A stretch of DNA of 64,000 nt from Arthrobacter caoxuetaonis (GTDB lineage: Bacteria > Actinomycetota > Actinomycetes > Actinomycetales > Micrococcaceae), in assembly GCF_023921125.1 (NCBI RefSeq), contig NZ_CP099466.1:2976001-3040000 (forward strand). Reading direction: 5' to 3'. Under the pieces are notes generated by a model. It was not told the origin of the DNA, ran no database searches, and saw only the letters and a program-made list of their open reading frames with translations. Of this stretch, positions 1 through 10,299 are shown in pieces. Numbering within the stretch: the stretch's first letter is position 1; every line of letters begins with the position of its first letter. A program made the translations under genes and the position numbers.

Positions 1-139
1 CTCACCTCTGCCGCTTTCGTTGCTCAGGGCCCCGCAGCGGCGCCCGCGGACCTCCGTCCGGTACTTGCCCACTCTAGGGCCGCTCCTCGGGGCTCTCCAA
101 GTGTTCTCCTCCTCCACGGACTTCTTCCGTCTCCCCCGG
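1..139. other. Left-edge stretch without a supported gene
   Basis: No convincing coding frame, RNA gene or strong hairpin is visible. A minus-strand frame opens near position 73 and runs off the window edge, but it has no recognisable protein motif and no clear ribosome binding site. The next gene leftwards presumably starts beyond the edge. Confidence 0.4.
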
Positions 140-403
140 TTATGACGCCAGCAGCCGGCGCAGCCGGGCTTCATCAATGTGCCAGAAGTCCCGCTGGATT
201 CCGTTGATCATCAGGACCGGGACCTCCTCGGAGAAACGGGCAAGGTAGTCGGGGTCACCGTCAATAGAGCGTTCCTGCCACGGAACGCCGAAATCGCCGC
301 ACACCCGGTCCAGAACCTTCCGGGCCGCCTCGCACAGGTGGCAGCCCGGGCGCGTCAGCAGCAGGACCTCCGGAACCGGCGCGGACGTTGGTACACCATT
401 CAT
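140..403 (-). CDS. Glutaredoxin-family thiol-disulfide protein
   Basis: Small (87 aa) thioredoxin-fold protein, probably a cytoplasmic thiol-disulfide reductase. The dithiol motif C-H-L-C is at residues 21-24 behind an RPG turn, and the cis-proline segment EEVPVL lies at about 59-64, so both active-site elements are present. I chose the ATG at 403 because GGAAG sits just upstream; an in-frame ATG at 445 lacks a comparable site and would crowd the divergent phosphatase start at 471. The same pairing of a glutaredoxin-like gene with a SerB-like HAD phosphatase occurs in other actinobacteria. The physiological substrate cannot be told from sequence. Confidence 0.85.
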   Translation of the reverse strand: MNGVPTSAPVPEVLLLTRPGCHLCEAARKVLDRVCGDFGVPWQERSIDGDPDYLARFSEEVPVLMINGIQRDFWHIDEARLRRLLAS

Positions 404-470
404 GACTTCCAACTTAGCCTGCACGGACCCATGTCCGTGGAACAAGCGGGTTTTTCAGTAGACTCGAGCT

Positions 471-1283
471 ATGCCCCGATCCACTGCCGTCCGAGCCACC
501 GATTATCCGGCTGCGGCAGGAACTCCGGGAGAAGCGGCTTTTTTCGACGTCGACAATACCCTTATGCGCGGTGCCAGCCTGTTCCATGTGGCGCGCAAGA
601 TGCACCAGCGGGGGGTCTTCACCCTTCGGGAGGCCGGCGGTTTCGCGTACAAGCAGCTGCGCTTCATGCTGAAGGGCGAGAACCTCAAGGACGTTCACAG
701 CGTCCGTGACGCAGCCCTGGCCTTCGCAACGGGACTGGCAGCCGAGGACGTCCGTACCCTCGGCGAAGAGGTCTACGACGAAATGATCGTTTCGAAGATC
801 TGGCCCGGCACCCGCGCACTGACCGAACAGCATATGAAGGCGGGCCGGCCGGTGTGGCTGGTCACGGGAACGCCGGTGGAAGTGGCATCGGTGATTGCCA
901 GCCGGCTGTCACTGACAGGAGCCCTGGGGACTGTCAGCGAGGTGGCCGACGGCCTCTACACCGGCCGGCTGGTCGGTGAATTCCTGCACGGTCCGGCCAA
1001 GGCAGAAGGCGTCCGTGCCCTCGCCGAGCAGGAGGGACTGGATCTCTCCCGCTGCTGGGCCTACAGCGATTCCTTCAACGACGTGCCGCTGCTGACGTTG
1101 GTGGGCCATCCTGTGGCGATCAATCCTGACGCGCGCCTCCGCCGGCACGCCCGCGATCACAACTGGCCCGTCTATGATTTCCGGTCCGGACGCCGTGCCG
1201 CCACGCTCGGCCTTAAGACGGCTTCGGCTGCCGGGGCAGCCTACGGATTGTGGCGCGGCTTTTCCTGGGTCCGTTCCCGCTAG
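471..1283 (+). CDS. HAD-IB family hydrolase (SerB-like phosphatase)
   Basis: 270-aa haloacid dehalogenase subfamily IB phosphatase. Motif I, FFDVDNT, supplies the nucleophile Asp26 and acid/base Asp28. Motif II is LVTGTP, and the metal-binding motif IV, YSDSFNDVPLL, lies near residue 200. The C-terminus after about residue 245 is a hydrophobic/aromatic tail (AAYGLWRGFSW) that may touch the membrane. The family includes phosphoserine phosphatase and lysolipid-type phosphatases, and the substrate is not decided here. It is divergent from the glutaredoxin gene, with only 67 bases between start codons, so the promoters must lie in that gap or overlap the coding ends. The actinobacterial homologue is often called SerB1. 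Confidence 0.88.
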   Translation: MPRSTAVRATDYPAAAGTPGEAAFFDVDNTLMRGASLFHVARKMHQRGVFTLREAGGFAYKQLRFMLKGENLKDVHSVRDAALAFATGLAAEDVRTLGEEVYDEMIVSKIWPGTRALTEQHMKAGRPVWLVTGTPVEVASVIASRLSLTGALGTVSEVADGLYTGRLVGEFLHGPAKAEGVRALAEQEGLDLSRCWAYSDSFNDVPLLTLVGHPVAINPDARLRRHARDHNWPVYDFRSGRRAATLGLKTASAAGAAYGLWRGFSWVRSR

Positions 1284-1305
1284 GTCCGTCCCCGCGCAGG
1301 TCTTA

Positions 1306-1348
1306 AAAAGCTGAAGCCCGCCAAGTCCTGAACCGGACGGCGGGCTTC
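1306..1348 (-). terminator. Hairpin terminator for the bL37 transcript
   Basis: GAAGCCCGCC (1313-1322) is perfectly complementary to GGCGGGCTTC (1339-1348), with an inner GTCC/GGAC stem around a TGAACC loop. Read leftwards, the hairpin is followed by a T-run (AGCTTTTTAAGA), so it suits the minus-strand gene best. It may also stop the HAD phosphatase transcript from the other side. Confidence 0.8.
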
Positions 1349-1367
1349 TGCGGCGCTAAAGAAGAAT

Positions 1368-1466
1368 CTACTTCTTGTTGCGGCGCTGGTGACGGGTCTT
1401 GCGAAGCAGCTTACGGTGCTTCTTCTTAGCCATACGCTTGCGGCGCTTCTTAATAACTGAACCCAC
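1368..1466 (-). CDS. Small basic ribosomal protein bL37 (AURKAIP1/COX24 domain)
   Basis: A 32-aa, extremely Lys/Arg-rich protein starting at GTG 1466 and reading MGSVIKKRRKRMAKKKHRKL, continuing to a C-terminal RRNKK. This matches the short actinobacterial AURKAIP1/COX24-domain protein now recognised in mycobacterial ribosome structures as bL37. GAGGA lies four bases before the GTG. It is shorter than common gene-calling cut-offs and easily missed. It sits 183 bases downstream of the HTH gene on the same strand, an arrangement conserved in actinobacteria (Rv0500A-Rv0500B in M. tuberculosis, from memory). A Rho-independent-type hairpin follows immediately. Confidence 0.9.
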   Translation of the reverse strand: MGSVIKKRRKRMAKKKHRKLLRKTRHQRRNKK

Positions 1467-1649
1467 AGAGTCCTCACAAACTTGAATTAGGAGCCATGCC
1501 GGTTCCTGGATCAGGGGGCCTGGGCGGCCCGCCGTCAACGGTTCCGGCAGATACTAGCCATGATTGAAACGTTCCTTAACAGGGTACCGCTTCCACGCTG
1601 TCTTTCCGGACAGCGCCGTTTGCACCCTGGCACCCGTTTCGGGTGATGC

Positions 1650-1862
1650 CTAAGCGGTGCCCGTCCGGCGGTCGATCACCGCGTTGCGCAGAACCTGCTG
1701 CACCGCAGATTCCGGAACCCGGTAGGACCGTCCGAACCGGACTGCCGGAAGTTCTCCGGAGTGCACCAGCCGGTAAACGGTCATCTTGGACACACGCATG
1801 ACATCCGCGACCTCTGACACCGTCAGAAACCGCACGTCCGAGAAATTGCTCTCGTCTGCCAT
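1650..1862 (-). CDS. Excisionase/BldC-like helix-turn-helix DNA-binding protein
   Basis: 70-aa protein consisting almost entirely of a MerR-type winged helix-turn-helix. FLTVSEVADVMRVSKMTVYRL forms the HTH (about residues 12-32) and GRSYRVPESAV the wing/second helix. It has no effector domain, like the BldC/excisionase superfamily, which bind DNA as head-to-tail arrays. The homologue in this neighbourhood (Rv0500A class) is a conserved chromosomal regulator, not a phage excisionase, and no integrase is present here. The 262 bases upstream contain no gene. They include a short direct repeat (TGATGACC, twice, near 1971-1989) that could be a binding array, but this is only inference. Confidence 0.85.
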   Translation of the reverse strand: MADESNFSDVRFLTVSEVADVMRVSKMTVYRLVHSGELPAVRFGRSYRVPESAVQQVLRNAVIDRRTGTA

Positions 1863-2124
1863 TTATCTCTTGTTCCTTCGTTCGGAAGCAACTTGCGTCC
1901 AGTCCGACTGGAGGGGCGAAGCGCAAGGAGCGCAATCCCGTCTCGTCGAACATCGGCGGCGTGTCGCCTTGATGACCATCTGATGACCGTCTAGCACTCT
2001 ACTCTAGTGGCTGAAGTAACCATAGTGGAAGTTTTTCCGCTGAAAGACGGTCCCTTTCCGCGATGTTTCTTCCGCTTGCTCCCGCGGTCCGCGGCCGGCG
2101 CCGGTGCAGGACTGCAGCACGGCT

Positions 2125-3222
2125 TCAGGCTCCGGTGCGACGGCGCCGGGAGGCTGCTGCCAGCGCCTCGAGAATGACAGCCGACGTATCCCAGTCCATG
2201 CACTTGTCCGTGATGCTTTGCCCGTAGGTCAGCGGGCGGGGGTTCTCGCTGTCGTGCGGCTGCGCGCCGCCCACCAGGAAGCTCTCCAGCATGACGCCTG
2301 CGAGCCTGTGCCGTGCATCGTGGCCGGATTCCAGCGTGGCGGCCAGTTCCAGTGCCACTTCTGCCTGGCGGTGATGGTTCTTGCCGCTGTTGGCGTGGCT
2401 GGCGTCCACGATTAGGCGCGGGTTAAGGCCCTTGCCGGCCAGGGTTTCGGATGCCGCAAGCACATCCGGGGCGGAGTAGTTCGGCCCGGAGCTGCCGCCG
2501 CGGAGGATGAGGTGCGTGTCGGGATTCCCGGCGGTACGGACCATTGATGCCCGTCCTGCGCCGTCGATCCCCAGGAATGACTGCGGAGCGGACGCGGCAT
2601 CGCACGCGTCCACGGCGATCTGCAGCGAACCGTCGGTTCCGTTCTTGAAGCCGACCGGCATGGACAGCCCGGAGACCAGCTGCCGGTGGATCTGGCTCTC
2701 GGTGGTCCGGGCTCCGATTGCTCCCCACGACACCAGGTCGGCGACGTACTGGGGGCTGATGGGTTCCAGGAATTCTGTCCCGGTGGGCAGGCCGAGTTCC
2801 GCAGCCGCGATGAGGAAGCGCCGCGCGGCGAACAGCCCGGTGGCGATGTCATGGCTGCCGTCCAGGCGGGGATCGTTGATCAGCCCTTTCCATCCCACTG
2901 TGGTGCGCGGCTTTTCGAAGTAGGCCCGCAGCACCACGAGAAGATCGGACCGGTGCTCTTCGGCGGCAGCGGCAAGGCGTGCAGCGTACTCCAGCCCGGC
3001 CACCGGATCGTGGATCGAGCAGGGCCCTACGATCACAAGGAGCCGGTCATCGGCCCCGTTGAGTACGGCACGGATGTCTTCGCGCCCCCGGCTCACGACG
3101 CCGGCAAGCTCGTCGGTGAGCGGCAGTTCAGCCAGGAGATCGGCGGGTGCCGGCAGCGGGAGGAACTCGCTGACCCGCAGGTCCGACGTACGGTTTGAAT
3201 GTTTTGTGCTGGTGAGGTTCAT
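2125..3222 (-). CDS. aroG: Class I 3-deoxy-7-phosphoheptulonate (DAHP) synthase
   Basis: Condenses phosphoenolpyruvate and erythrose 4-phosphate in the first step of the shikimate pathway. At 365 aa it matches the AroF/G/H (class I alpha) family rather than the longer plant-like class II type. The metal-ligand Cys lies in VIVGPCSIHDP (about residues 63-73), the substrate-binding stretch RAYFEKPRTTVGWKG at 99-113, followed by KNGTDG, ILRGG and DASHANSGKN. The ATG at 3222 has only a weak Shine-Dalgarno (GGGA), consistent with control by the upstream leader and hairpins described separately. Whether the enzyme is also feedback-inhibited by Tyr, Phe or Trp cannot be read from the sequence. Confidence 0.95.
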   Translation of the reverse strand: MNLTSTKHSNRTSDLRVSEFLPLPAPADLLAELPLTDELAGVVSRGREDIRAVLNGADDRLLVIVGPCSIHDPVAGLEYAARLAAAAEEHRSDLLVVLRAYFEKPRTTVGWKGLINDPRLDGSHDIATGLFAARRFLIAAAELGLPTGTEFLEPISPQYVADLVSWGAIGARTTESQIHRQLVSGLSMPVGFKNGTDGSLQIAVDACDAASAPQSFLGIDGAGRASMVRTAGNPDTHLILRGGSSGPNYSAPDVLAASETLAGKGLNPRLIVDASHANSGKNHHRQAEVALELAATLESGHDARHRLAGVMLESFLVGGAQPHDSENPRPLTYGQSITDKCMDWDTSAVILEALAAASRRRRTGA

Positions 3223-3245
3223 GGTCCCGTTATCCGTGTGTGAGG

Positions 3246-3364
3246 CCGGCGGGACTTCTCTTCAGACCCCGCCGGATATGGCGAAGGGCAAGGGAATAAT
3301 CCCCTGCCCTGGTGGCTCTGAAGGTTGGCGTCAGCGAATTATCGCGCGGGCTCCTCCAGAGCCA
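3246..3364 (-). promoter_or_regulatory. Probable attenuator hairpins of aroG
   Basis: In transcript order three pairings are visible. (1) TGGCTCTG inside the leader codons (3364-3357) pairs perfectly with CAGAGCCA (3320-3313), just after the leader stop. (2) AGGGCAGGGGA (3310-3300) pairs with TCCCTTGCCCT (3295-3285) around a 4-base loop, with one G-U pair. (3) CCGGCGGG (3275-3268) pairs perfectly with CCCGCCGG (3253-3246), close to the aroG start. Pairing 1 can form only if ribosomes leave the leader free, the logic of a classical attenuator. No U-tract follows, so the outcome could be termination or occlusion of translation. Confidence 0.65.
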
Positions 3365-3395
3365 ACGAAAAATACGCATACCAACGGTTAGTCAT
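3339..3395 (-). CDS. Aromatic-rich leader peptide of aroG
   Basis: 18-codon reading frame translating to MTNRWYAYFSLALEEPAR. Four of six consecutive residues are aromatic (W5, Y6, Y8, F9), covering all three end products of the shikimate pathway. It lies 116 bases upstream of aroG on the same strand and ends before a set of hairpins. No Shine-Dalgarno is seen, but a -35/-10 pair places the probable transcript start at the A of its ATG, so translation is likely leaderless. Its inferred role is to sense charged aromatic tRNAs through ribosome stalling and so set aroG expression. It is not expected to act as a peptide. Confidence 0.75.
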   Translation of the reverse strand: MTNRWYAYFSLALEEPAR

Positions 3396-3401
3396 GCCTA
3401 G

Positions 3402-3431
3402 ACGGTAGGCCCAGGCCGCGCTGCTTGGCAA
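3402..3431 (-). promoter_or_regulatory. Probable promoter of the aroG leader transcript
   Basis: On the minus strand TTGCCA (-35, 3431-3426) and TACCGT (-10, 3407-3402) are separated by 18 bases. The -10 ends six bases before the ATG of the leader peptide, so the predicted start nucleotide is that A. This matches the leaderless transcripts common in actinobacteria. The call is by inspection only. Confidence 0.6.
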
Positions 3432-3569
3432 GCCGGGCGCCCGCCGGCCTGGATTGTGACGCTGCCGCCCGCCTCTCCGCCCGCTTCGTGAACATGCCTT
3501 GTCAGGCCCGCACGCCGCTCCGTAGTCTCAATGATTCCAGAGCAGAATGCTTCGAAAGGCGTTGCCCCC

Positions 3570-6274
<2,705 letters not shown>

Positions 6275-6829
6275 CTAGGGGCGACGGCGACGGAACTTGG
6301 GCAGTGAACCCAGCAGATCAGCGGCGCGTTCCGCGGCGCGGCCGACGGTGCGGCCAAGCTGCTGCTGGACGCTGGCGTCGGATGCCGAAAGGTGCTCGGC
6401 GGCCCCCGGCGGCAGCTGCGCTGCCACGGCAGCGGCAGCGGTTTGCCGGCCTGCCTCGGACGCTGGGCGTCCGGCAAACAGGGACCGGCCGCCGCGTGTT
6501 TCGGCTGTCTCCAGCCCGGCGGCGACGCCGGCCAGACGCGGAGTGGTGGGCTGGGCGGCGGTAAGTGATGGCAGATCAAATGCGCTTAGCCATAGTACTA
6601 CTTCATCGAGGGGGGCCGTCTTCAGCGCGTAGTAACGGCGCTGGCCGTCAGCGCGCATGGTGACAAGGCCGGCCTCGCGCAGGACCTTCAGGTGCTTCGA
6701 CACCGTGGGCTGGCTGACCTCCAGTTCTTCAACCAGCGTTCCAACGGATTTGTCCCCGCCACGGAGGGCACCGAGGATTTCACGCCGGGTGCCTTCCGCG
6801 ATGACAGCGAATACATCGTCAATGACCAT
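6275..6829 (-). CDS. ArsR-type winged-helix regulator with long C-terminal tail
   Basis: The first 90 or so of 184 residues form an ArsR winged helix-turn-helix (IAEGTRREILGAL, VSQPTVSKHLKVLREAGLV, GQRRYYAL). No metal-binding Cys motif such as ELCVCDL is present, so it is not an obvious metal sensor. The second half is Ala/Gly/Arg-rich, ends in KFRRRRP and matches no domain I recognise; it may help dimerise or hold the nucleoid. The ATG at 6829 is chosen because AAGG lies 8 bases upstream; the ATG at 6835 is too close to it. It follows acuC by 61 bases on the same strand and is probably co-transcribed. Confidence 0.8.
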   Translation of the reverse strand: MVIDDVFAVIAEGTRREILGALRGGDKSVGTLVEELEVSQPTVSKHLKVLREAGLVTMRADGQRRYYALKTAPLDEVVLWLSAFDLPSLTAAQPTTPRLAGVAAGLETAETRGGRSLFAGRPASEAGRQTAAAAVAAQLPPGAAEHLSASDASVQQQLGRTVGRAAERAADLLGSLPKFRRRRP

Positions 6830-6890
6830 AGGCATTACCTTAGCGGTACATGCCCCCGGCGGCCTTCCCGCCATCGGGACGTGCAGCGGA

Positions 6891-8105
6891 CTAGTCGAAC
6901 CAGGGGTCCAGTCCGTGGAGCGGGAAGATCTCCTTGCGGGTGGCCATGACAGTCCGGTCAATGTCGTCATTGGGGTCGTAGCCGACTTCCCAGGACCGCC
7001 ACCACATGTCCACGCCGTCCCCCATCGCCTGCGGGGTATCGATGCCGTGCCGTTCCCGGACGTAGTCGCGCCAGGCGGCCGGAACCGGCGTCGTCACCGG
7101 CATTCGGTGGTTCGCAGCCACTGCCAGCAGCAGGGCCCAGGACCGCGGAACCACACTCGCAACGTTGTAGCCGCCACCGCCGGTGGCTACCCAGCGGCCT
7201 TCGCTGAACTGGTCGGCCAGCCCGGAAATGCTCAGCGCTGCCTGCCGCTGGGTATCCACGGAAAGCCGCAGGTTGGACAGCGGGTCGTCCCGGTGTCCGT
7301 CGCAGCCGTGCTGGCTGATGATCACCTGCGGCTCAAAGGCACCGGTGAGCTGCGGGACGACGGCGTGGAAGGCCCGGAGCCAGCCGGCGTCCGAGGTGCC
7401 CGGCGGCAGGGCCACGTTCACCGCTGTGCCCGGCGCGTCCGGTCCCCCGGCTTCGTTGGCGAATCCCGTGCCCGGGAAAAGCGAAAGCCCTGTCTCGTGC
7501 AGGGAAATGGTCATGACGCGCGGGTCGTTCCAGAAGATCGACTGCGTGCCGTCACCGTGGTGCGCGTCGACGTCGATGTAGAGGACTCGGGTATAGCCGG
7601 CAGCAAGGAAACGGTCGACGGCGGCAGCGGCGTCGTTGTAGATGCAGAACCCGGAGGCCTTGCCGGCCGCGGCGTGGTGCATTCCTCCGCTGAAGTTCAC
7701 TGCGTGCAGCGCTTCGCCGGACAGCACCGCTTCCGCCGCTGCCAGCGATCCTCCAAAGAGCCTGGCGCTGGCTTCGTGCATGCCCTCAAAGGCCGGGTCG
7801 TCTTCGGTACCCAGTCCCAGCGGTTCATTTACCTGCCCGGGATTCCGGCTGACGTCACGCACGGCGGCAACGTATTCGGGCAGATGGACCCGGGCCAGCT
7901 GGGAGTCGCTTGCGACGAACGAATCGGTCAGGCTCACCTGCGGGAGGTCGAAGATTCCCAGTTCCTTCGCGAGCCGGGCAGTGAGGTCCAGGCGGAGCGG
8001 ACTCATGGGATGGTTTGGCCCAAAGTTGTAGCCCATCATCGACTCGTCCCACACGATGCGTGTTGGAATCGCGGGGAGGCTCAGCCCGGAAGTGGTCATG
8101 CTCAC
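6891..8105 (-). CDS. acuC: Histone-deacetylase-superfamily protein AcuC
   Basis: 404-aa zinc-dependent deacetylase of the class I HDAC fold. The catalytic His pair lies in FSGGMHHAAAG (core GMHHA), and zinc ligands in YIDVDAHHGDG (Asp, His) and a later Asp in the QHGCDGHRDDPL region; FCIYNDAAAA and GGGGYN are also family signatures. In Bacillus AcuC deacetylates and reactivates acetyl-CoA synthetase, and an acs gene lies about 31 kb away in this window, but no acuA or acuB is adjacent. GTG at 8105 and ATG at 8099 are both possible starts. It is divergent from trkH and probably shares a transcript with the ArsR gene. Confidence 0.9.
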   Translation of the reverse strand: MSMTTSGLSLPAIPTRIVWDESMMGYNFGPNHPMSPLRLDLTARLAKELGIFDLPQVSLTDSFVASDSQLARVHLPEYVAAVRDVSRNPGQVNEPLGLGTEDDPAFEGMHEASARLFGGSLAAAEAVLSGEALHAVNFSGGMHHAAAGKASGFCIYNDAAAAVDRFLAAGYTRVLYIDVDAHHGDGTQSIFWNDPRVMTISLHETGLSLFPGTGFANEAGGPDAPGTAVNVALPPGTSDAGWLRAFHAVVPQLTGAFEPQVIISQHGCDGHRDDPLSNLRLSVDTQRQAALSISGLADQFSEGRWVATGGGGYNVASVVPRSWALLLAVAANHRMPVTTPVPAAWRDYVRERHGIDTPQAMGDGVDMWWRSWEVGYDPNDDIDRTVMATRKEIFPLHGLDPWFD

Positions 8106-8208
8106 AGGCTACGCGATGCGGCCCCCGCGTCCCGCAACGCCGGCGGCAGGGTTAAGTGGTTTACTACCTATTCAGGACCACCGCGCACAGAACTGGACTT
8201 TTCTACCC

Positions 8209-9618
8209 ATGGCATCCGATCCTCAGCTGACGCGGCAGACCAACCTGCGCCGCCCCCTCGGCTTGGTAGTTGCAGCCCGGGACTTCATAGACGCCGTGGC
8301 CAACTCGTCCCCGGCGCGGCTGGCCCTGATCGTCTTTTCCCTTGTCATCCTGTTGTTCACGGCCCTCCTGGCACTGCCCGTGGCGTCCTCCTCGGGGCAG
8401 GCCACCGCCCTGCATGATGCGTTGTTCACGGCTGTTTCGGCCGTCTGCGTCACCGGGCTGACCGTGGTGTCCACGGCAACCCACTGGTCCGCGTTCGGCC
8501 AGGTACTCATTCTGGTGGCTATCCAGGTGGGCGGCCTGGGCATCCTGACCATGGCTTCACTGCTGGCACTGGCCGTGAACCGGCGTCTGGGCCTGCGCGG
8601 CAAGCTGATCGCACAGGAAGGCATGAACACCGGCCGCCTGGGCGAGGTCGGCAACCTGCTGCGGATCGTTGTCAGCACCACGGTGCTGATTGAACTCGCG
8701 CTGGCCGCTGTGCTGGCACCCCGGTTCATGATCTTGGGCGAGTCACCGGGACAGGCGATTTGGCACGCCGTCTTTTACGCCGTCTCCTCCTTCAACAACG
8801 CCGGGTTCACGCCGCACTCGGACGGTTTGGTGCCGTACGAATATGACCTGTGGGTCCTGGTGCCGATCATGGTCGGCGTCTTCATTGGCAGCCTGGGCTT
8901 CCCGGTCATCATGGTCCTGCTGCAGAGCCGGCTGCGGGCCCGGGGTTGGAACCTGCACACCAAGCTCACGGTGCTGATGTCACTGATCCTGTTGGTTGCC
9001 GGCACGCTGCTCTGGGCGGTTTTCGAATGGTTCAACCAGCGCACCATTGCCGGGATGGGCGTCGGAGAGAAGATCCTGCACGCCCTGTTCGCCTCCGTGA
9101 TGATGCGTTCGGGCGGCTTCAGCCTGGTGGACATGGCGGACCAGGACGCCTCCACCCTTCTCATCACGGACATGCTGATGTTCGCCGGCGGCGGCTCCGC
9201 ATCGACGGCCGGCGGCATCAAGGTGACCACCATTGCCGTGATCTTCCTGGCCATCGTTGCCGAGGCCCGCGGTGACACGGACGTCCGCGCCTTCGGACGG
9301 AACATCCCGGCCGGTGCCCTGCGCGTGGCCATTTCCGTGGTGATCCTGGGCGCAACCATGGTGGCGATGGCTACCATCGGGCTGCTGGTCGTCACGGACG
9401 AAACCCTGCAGCCGGTACTGTTCGAAGTGATCTCTGCCTTCGCTACCGTAGGACTAAGTGTTGGGCTCAGTCCCGAGCTGCCGCCGTCTGGCAAGTACAT
9501 CCTGGCCGGCCTGATGTTCGCCGGGCGCGTGGGCACCATCACCCTGGCCGCCGCCCTGGCGCTGCGGCAACGCAAGCCGTTGTACCACTACCCCGAGGAA
9601 AGGCCCATCATTGGCTGA
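8209..9618 (+). CDS. trkH: TrkH/KtrB-family potassium channel subunit
   Basis: 469-aa multi-pass membrane protein of the TrkH/KtrB/HKT family, the K+-translocating subunit. It shows the four-fold pore-loop pattern with selectivity-filter glycines, for example SAVCVTGLTVV, SSFNNAGFTPHSDG, MMRSGGFS and FATVGLSVGLSPELP. The large membrane region starts near residue 30 (LALIVFSLVILLFTALLAL). An open frame extends upstream to 8056, but that would run into divergent acuC, so ATG 8209 is preferred. It overlaps the next gene, a regulatory RCK subunit, by 8 bases, indicating a two-gene operon of the Ktr type. Confidence 0.93.
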   Translation: MASDPQLTRQTNLRRPLGLVVAARDFIDAVANSSPARLALIVFSLVILLFTALLALPVASSSGQATALHDALFTAVSAVCVTGLTVVSTATHWSAFGQVLILVAIQVGGLGILTMASLLALAVNRRLGLRGKLIAQEGMNTGRLGEVGNLLRIVVSTTVLIELALAAVLAPRFMILGESPGQAIWHAVFYAVSSFNNAGFTPHSDGLVPYEYDLWVLVPIMVGVFIGSLGFPVIMVLLQSRLRARGWNLHTKLTVLMSLILLVAGTLLWAVFEWFNQRTIAGMGVGEKILHALFASVMMRSGGFSLVDMADQDASTLLITDMLMFAGGGSASTAGGIKVTTIAVIFLAIVAEARGDTDVRAFGRNIPAGALRVAISVVILGATMVAMATIGLLVVTDETLQPVLFEVISAFATVGLSVGLSPELPPSGKYILAGLMFAGRVGTITLAAALALRQRKPLYHYPEERPIIG

Positions 9619-10279
9619 GAGACCGCCGCACAACGCCCCCGTCCTGGTTATTGGGCTGGGACGCTTCGGTTCTGCCACCGCCGAGCAGCTGGTGAAGCAG
9701 GGCCGGGAAGTCCTGGCGATCGAGCGGGACCCGGACCTGGTGCAGAAGGCCTCGGGAAAGCTCACCCACGTGGTCCAGGCGGATGCGACCAACATTGACG
9801 CGCTGAAGCAGCTCGGCGCGCAGGACTTCTCCGCCGCCGTCGTGGGCGTGGGCACGTCAATCGAGTCCAGCGTGCTGATTACCGTGAACCTGGTGGATCT
9901 GGGCATCGAGCACCTGTGGGTCAAGGCGATCACGCCCGCCCACGGCAAGATCCTGACCCGGATCGGCGCCAACCACGTGATTTACCCGGAGGCCGATGCG
10001 GGCCAGCGGGCCGCACACCTGGTGGGCGGCCGGATGCTGGACTTCATCGAGTTCGACGACGACTTCGCAATTGTCAAGATGTACCCGCCCAAGGAGACCC
10101 AGGGATTCACCCTGCGCGAGTCCAACGTGCGGTCCAAATACGGGGTCACGATCGTCGGGGTGAAGTCCCCGGGCGAGGACTTCACCTACGCCCAGGCGGA
10201 CACCCGGGTCTCCAGCCGGGACGTGCTGATCGTTTCCGGCCACGTGGACCTGCTGGAACGGTTCGCCTCGCGCCCCTAG
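9611..10279 (+). CDS. trkA: TrkA/KtrA-type RCK regulatory subunit
   Basis: 222-aa cytoplasmic gating protein. The N-terminal RCK_N Rossmann fold begins VLVIGLGRFGSATAEQL (about residues 11-27) with acidic residues in AIERDPD for the ribose of the nucleotide. The C-terminal half (GFTLRESNVRSKYG... DVLIVSGHVD) is an RCK_C domain. A single RCK module makes it KtrA-like rather than the doubled E. coli TrkA. It starts at TTG 9611 with GGAAAGG at 9597-9603 inside the end of trkH, so translation is coupled. It should bind NAD(H)/ATP or c-di-AMP, but the ligand is not determined here. Confidence 0.92.
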   Translation: MAERPPHNAPVLVIGLGRFGSATAEQLVKQGREVLAIERDPDLVQKASGKLTHVVQADATNIDALKQLGAQDFSAAVVGVGTSIESSVLITVNLVDLGIEHLWVKAITPAHGKILTRIGANHVIYPEADAGQRAAHLVGGRMLDFIEFDDDFAIVKMYPPKETQGFTLRESNVRSKYGVTIVGVKSPGEDFTYAQADTRVSSRDVLIVSGHVDLLERFASRP

Positions 10280-10299
10280 CGGGCGGTCCCTCCGCTAGG
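10275..10299. terminator. Short bidirectional hairpin between trkA and proC
   Basis: CCTAGCGG (10275-10282) and CCGCTAGG (10292-10299) are perfect inverted repeats with a 9-base loop. The stem contains the TAG stop of trkA and, on the other strand, the TAG stop of proC, so one structure ends both convergent genes. No T-run follows. Confidence 0.5.
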
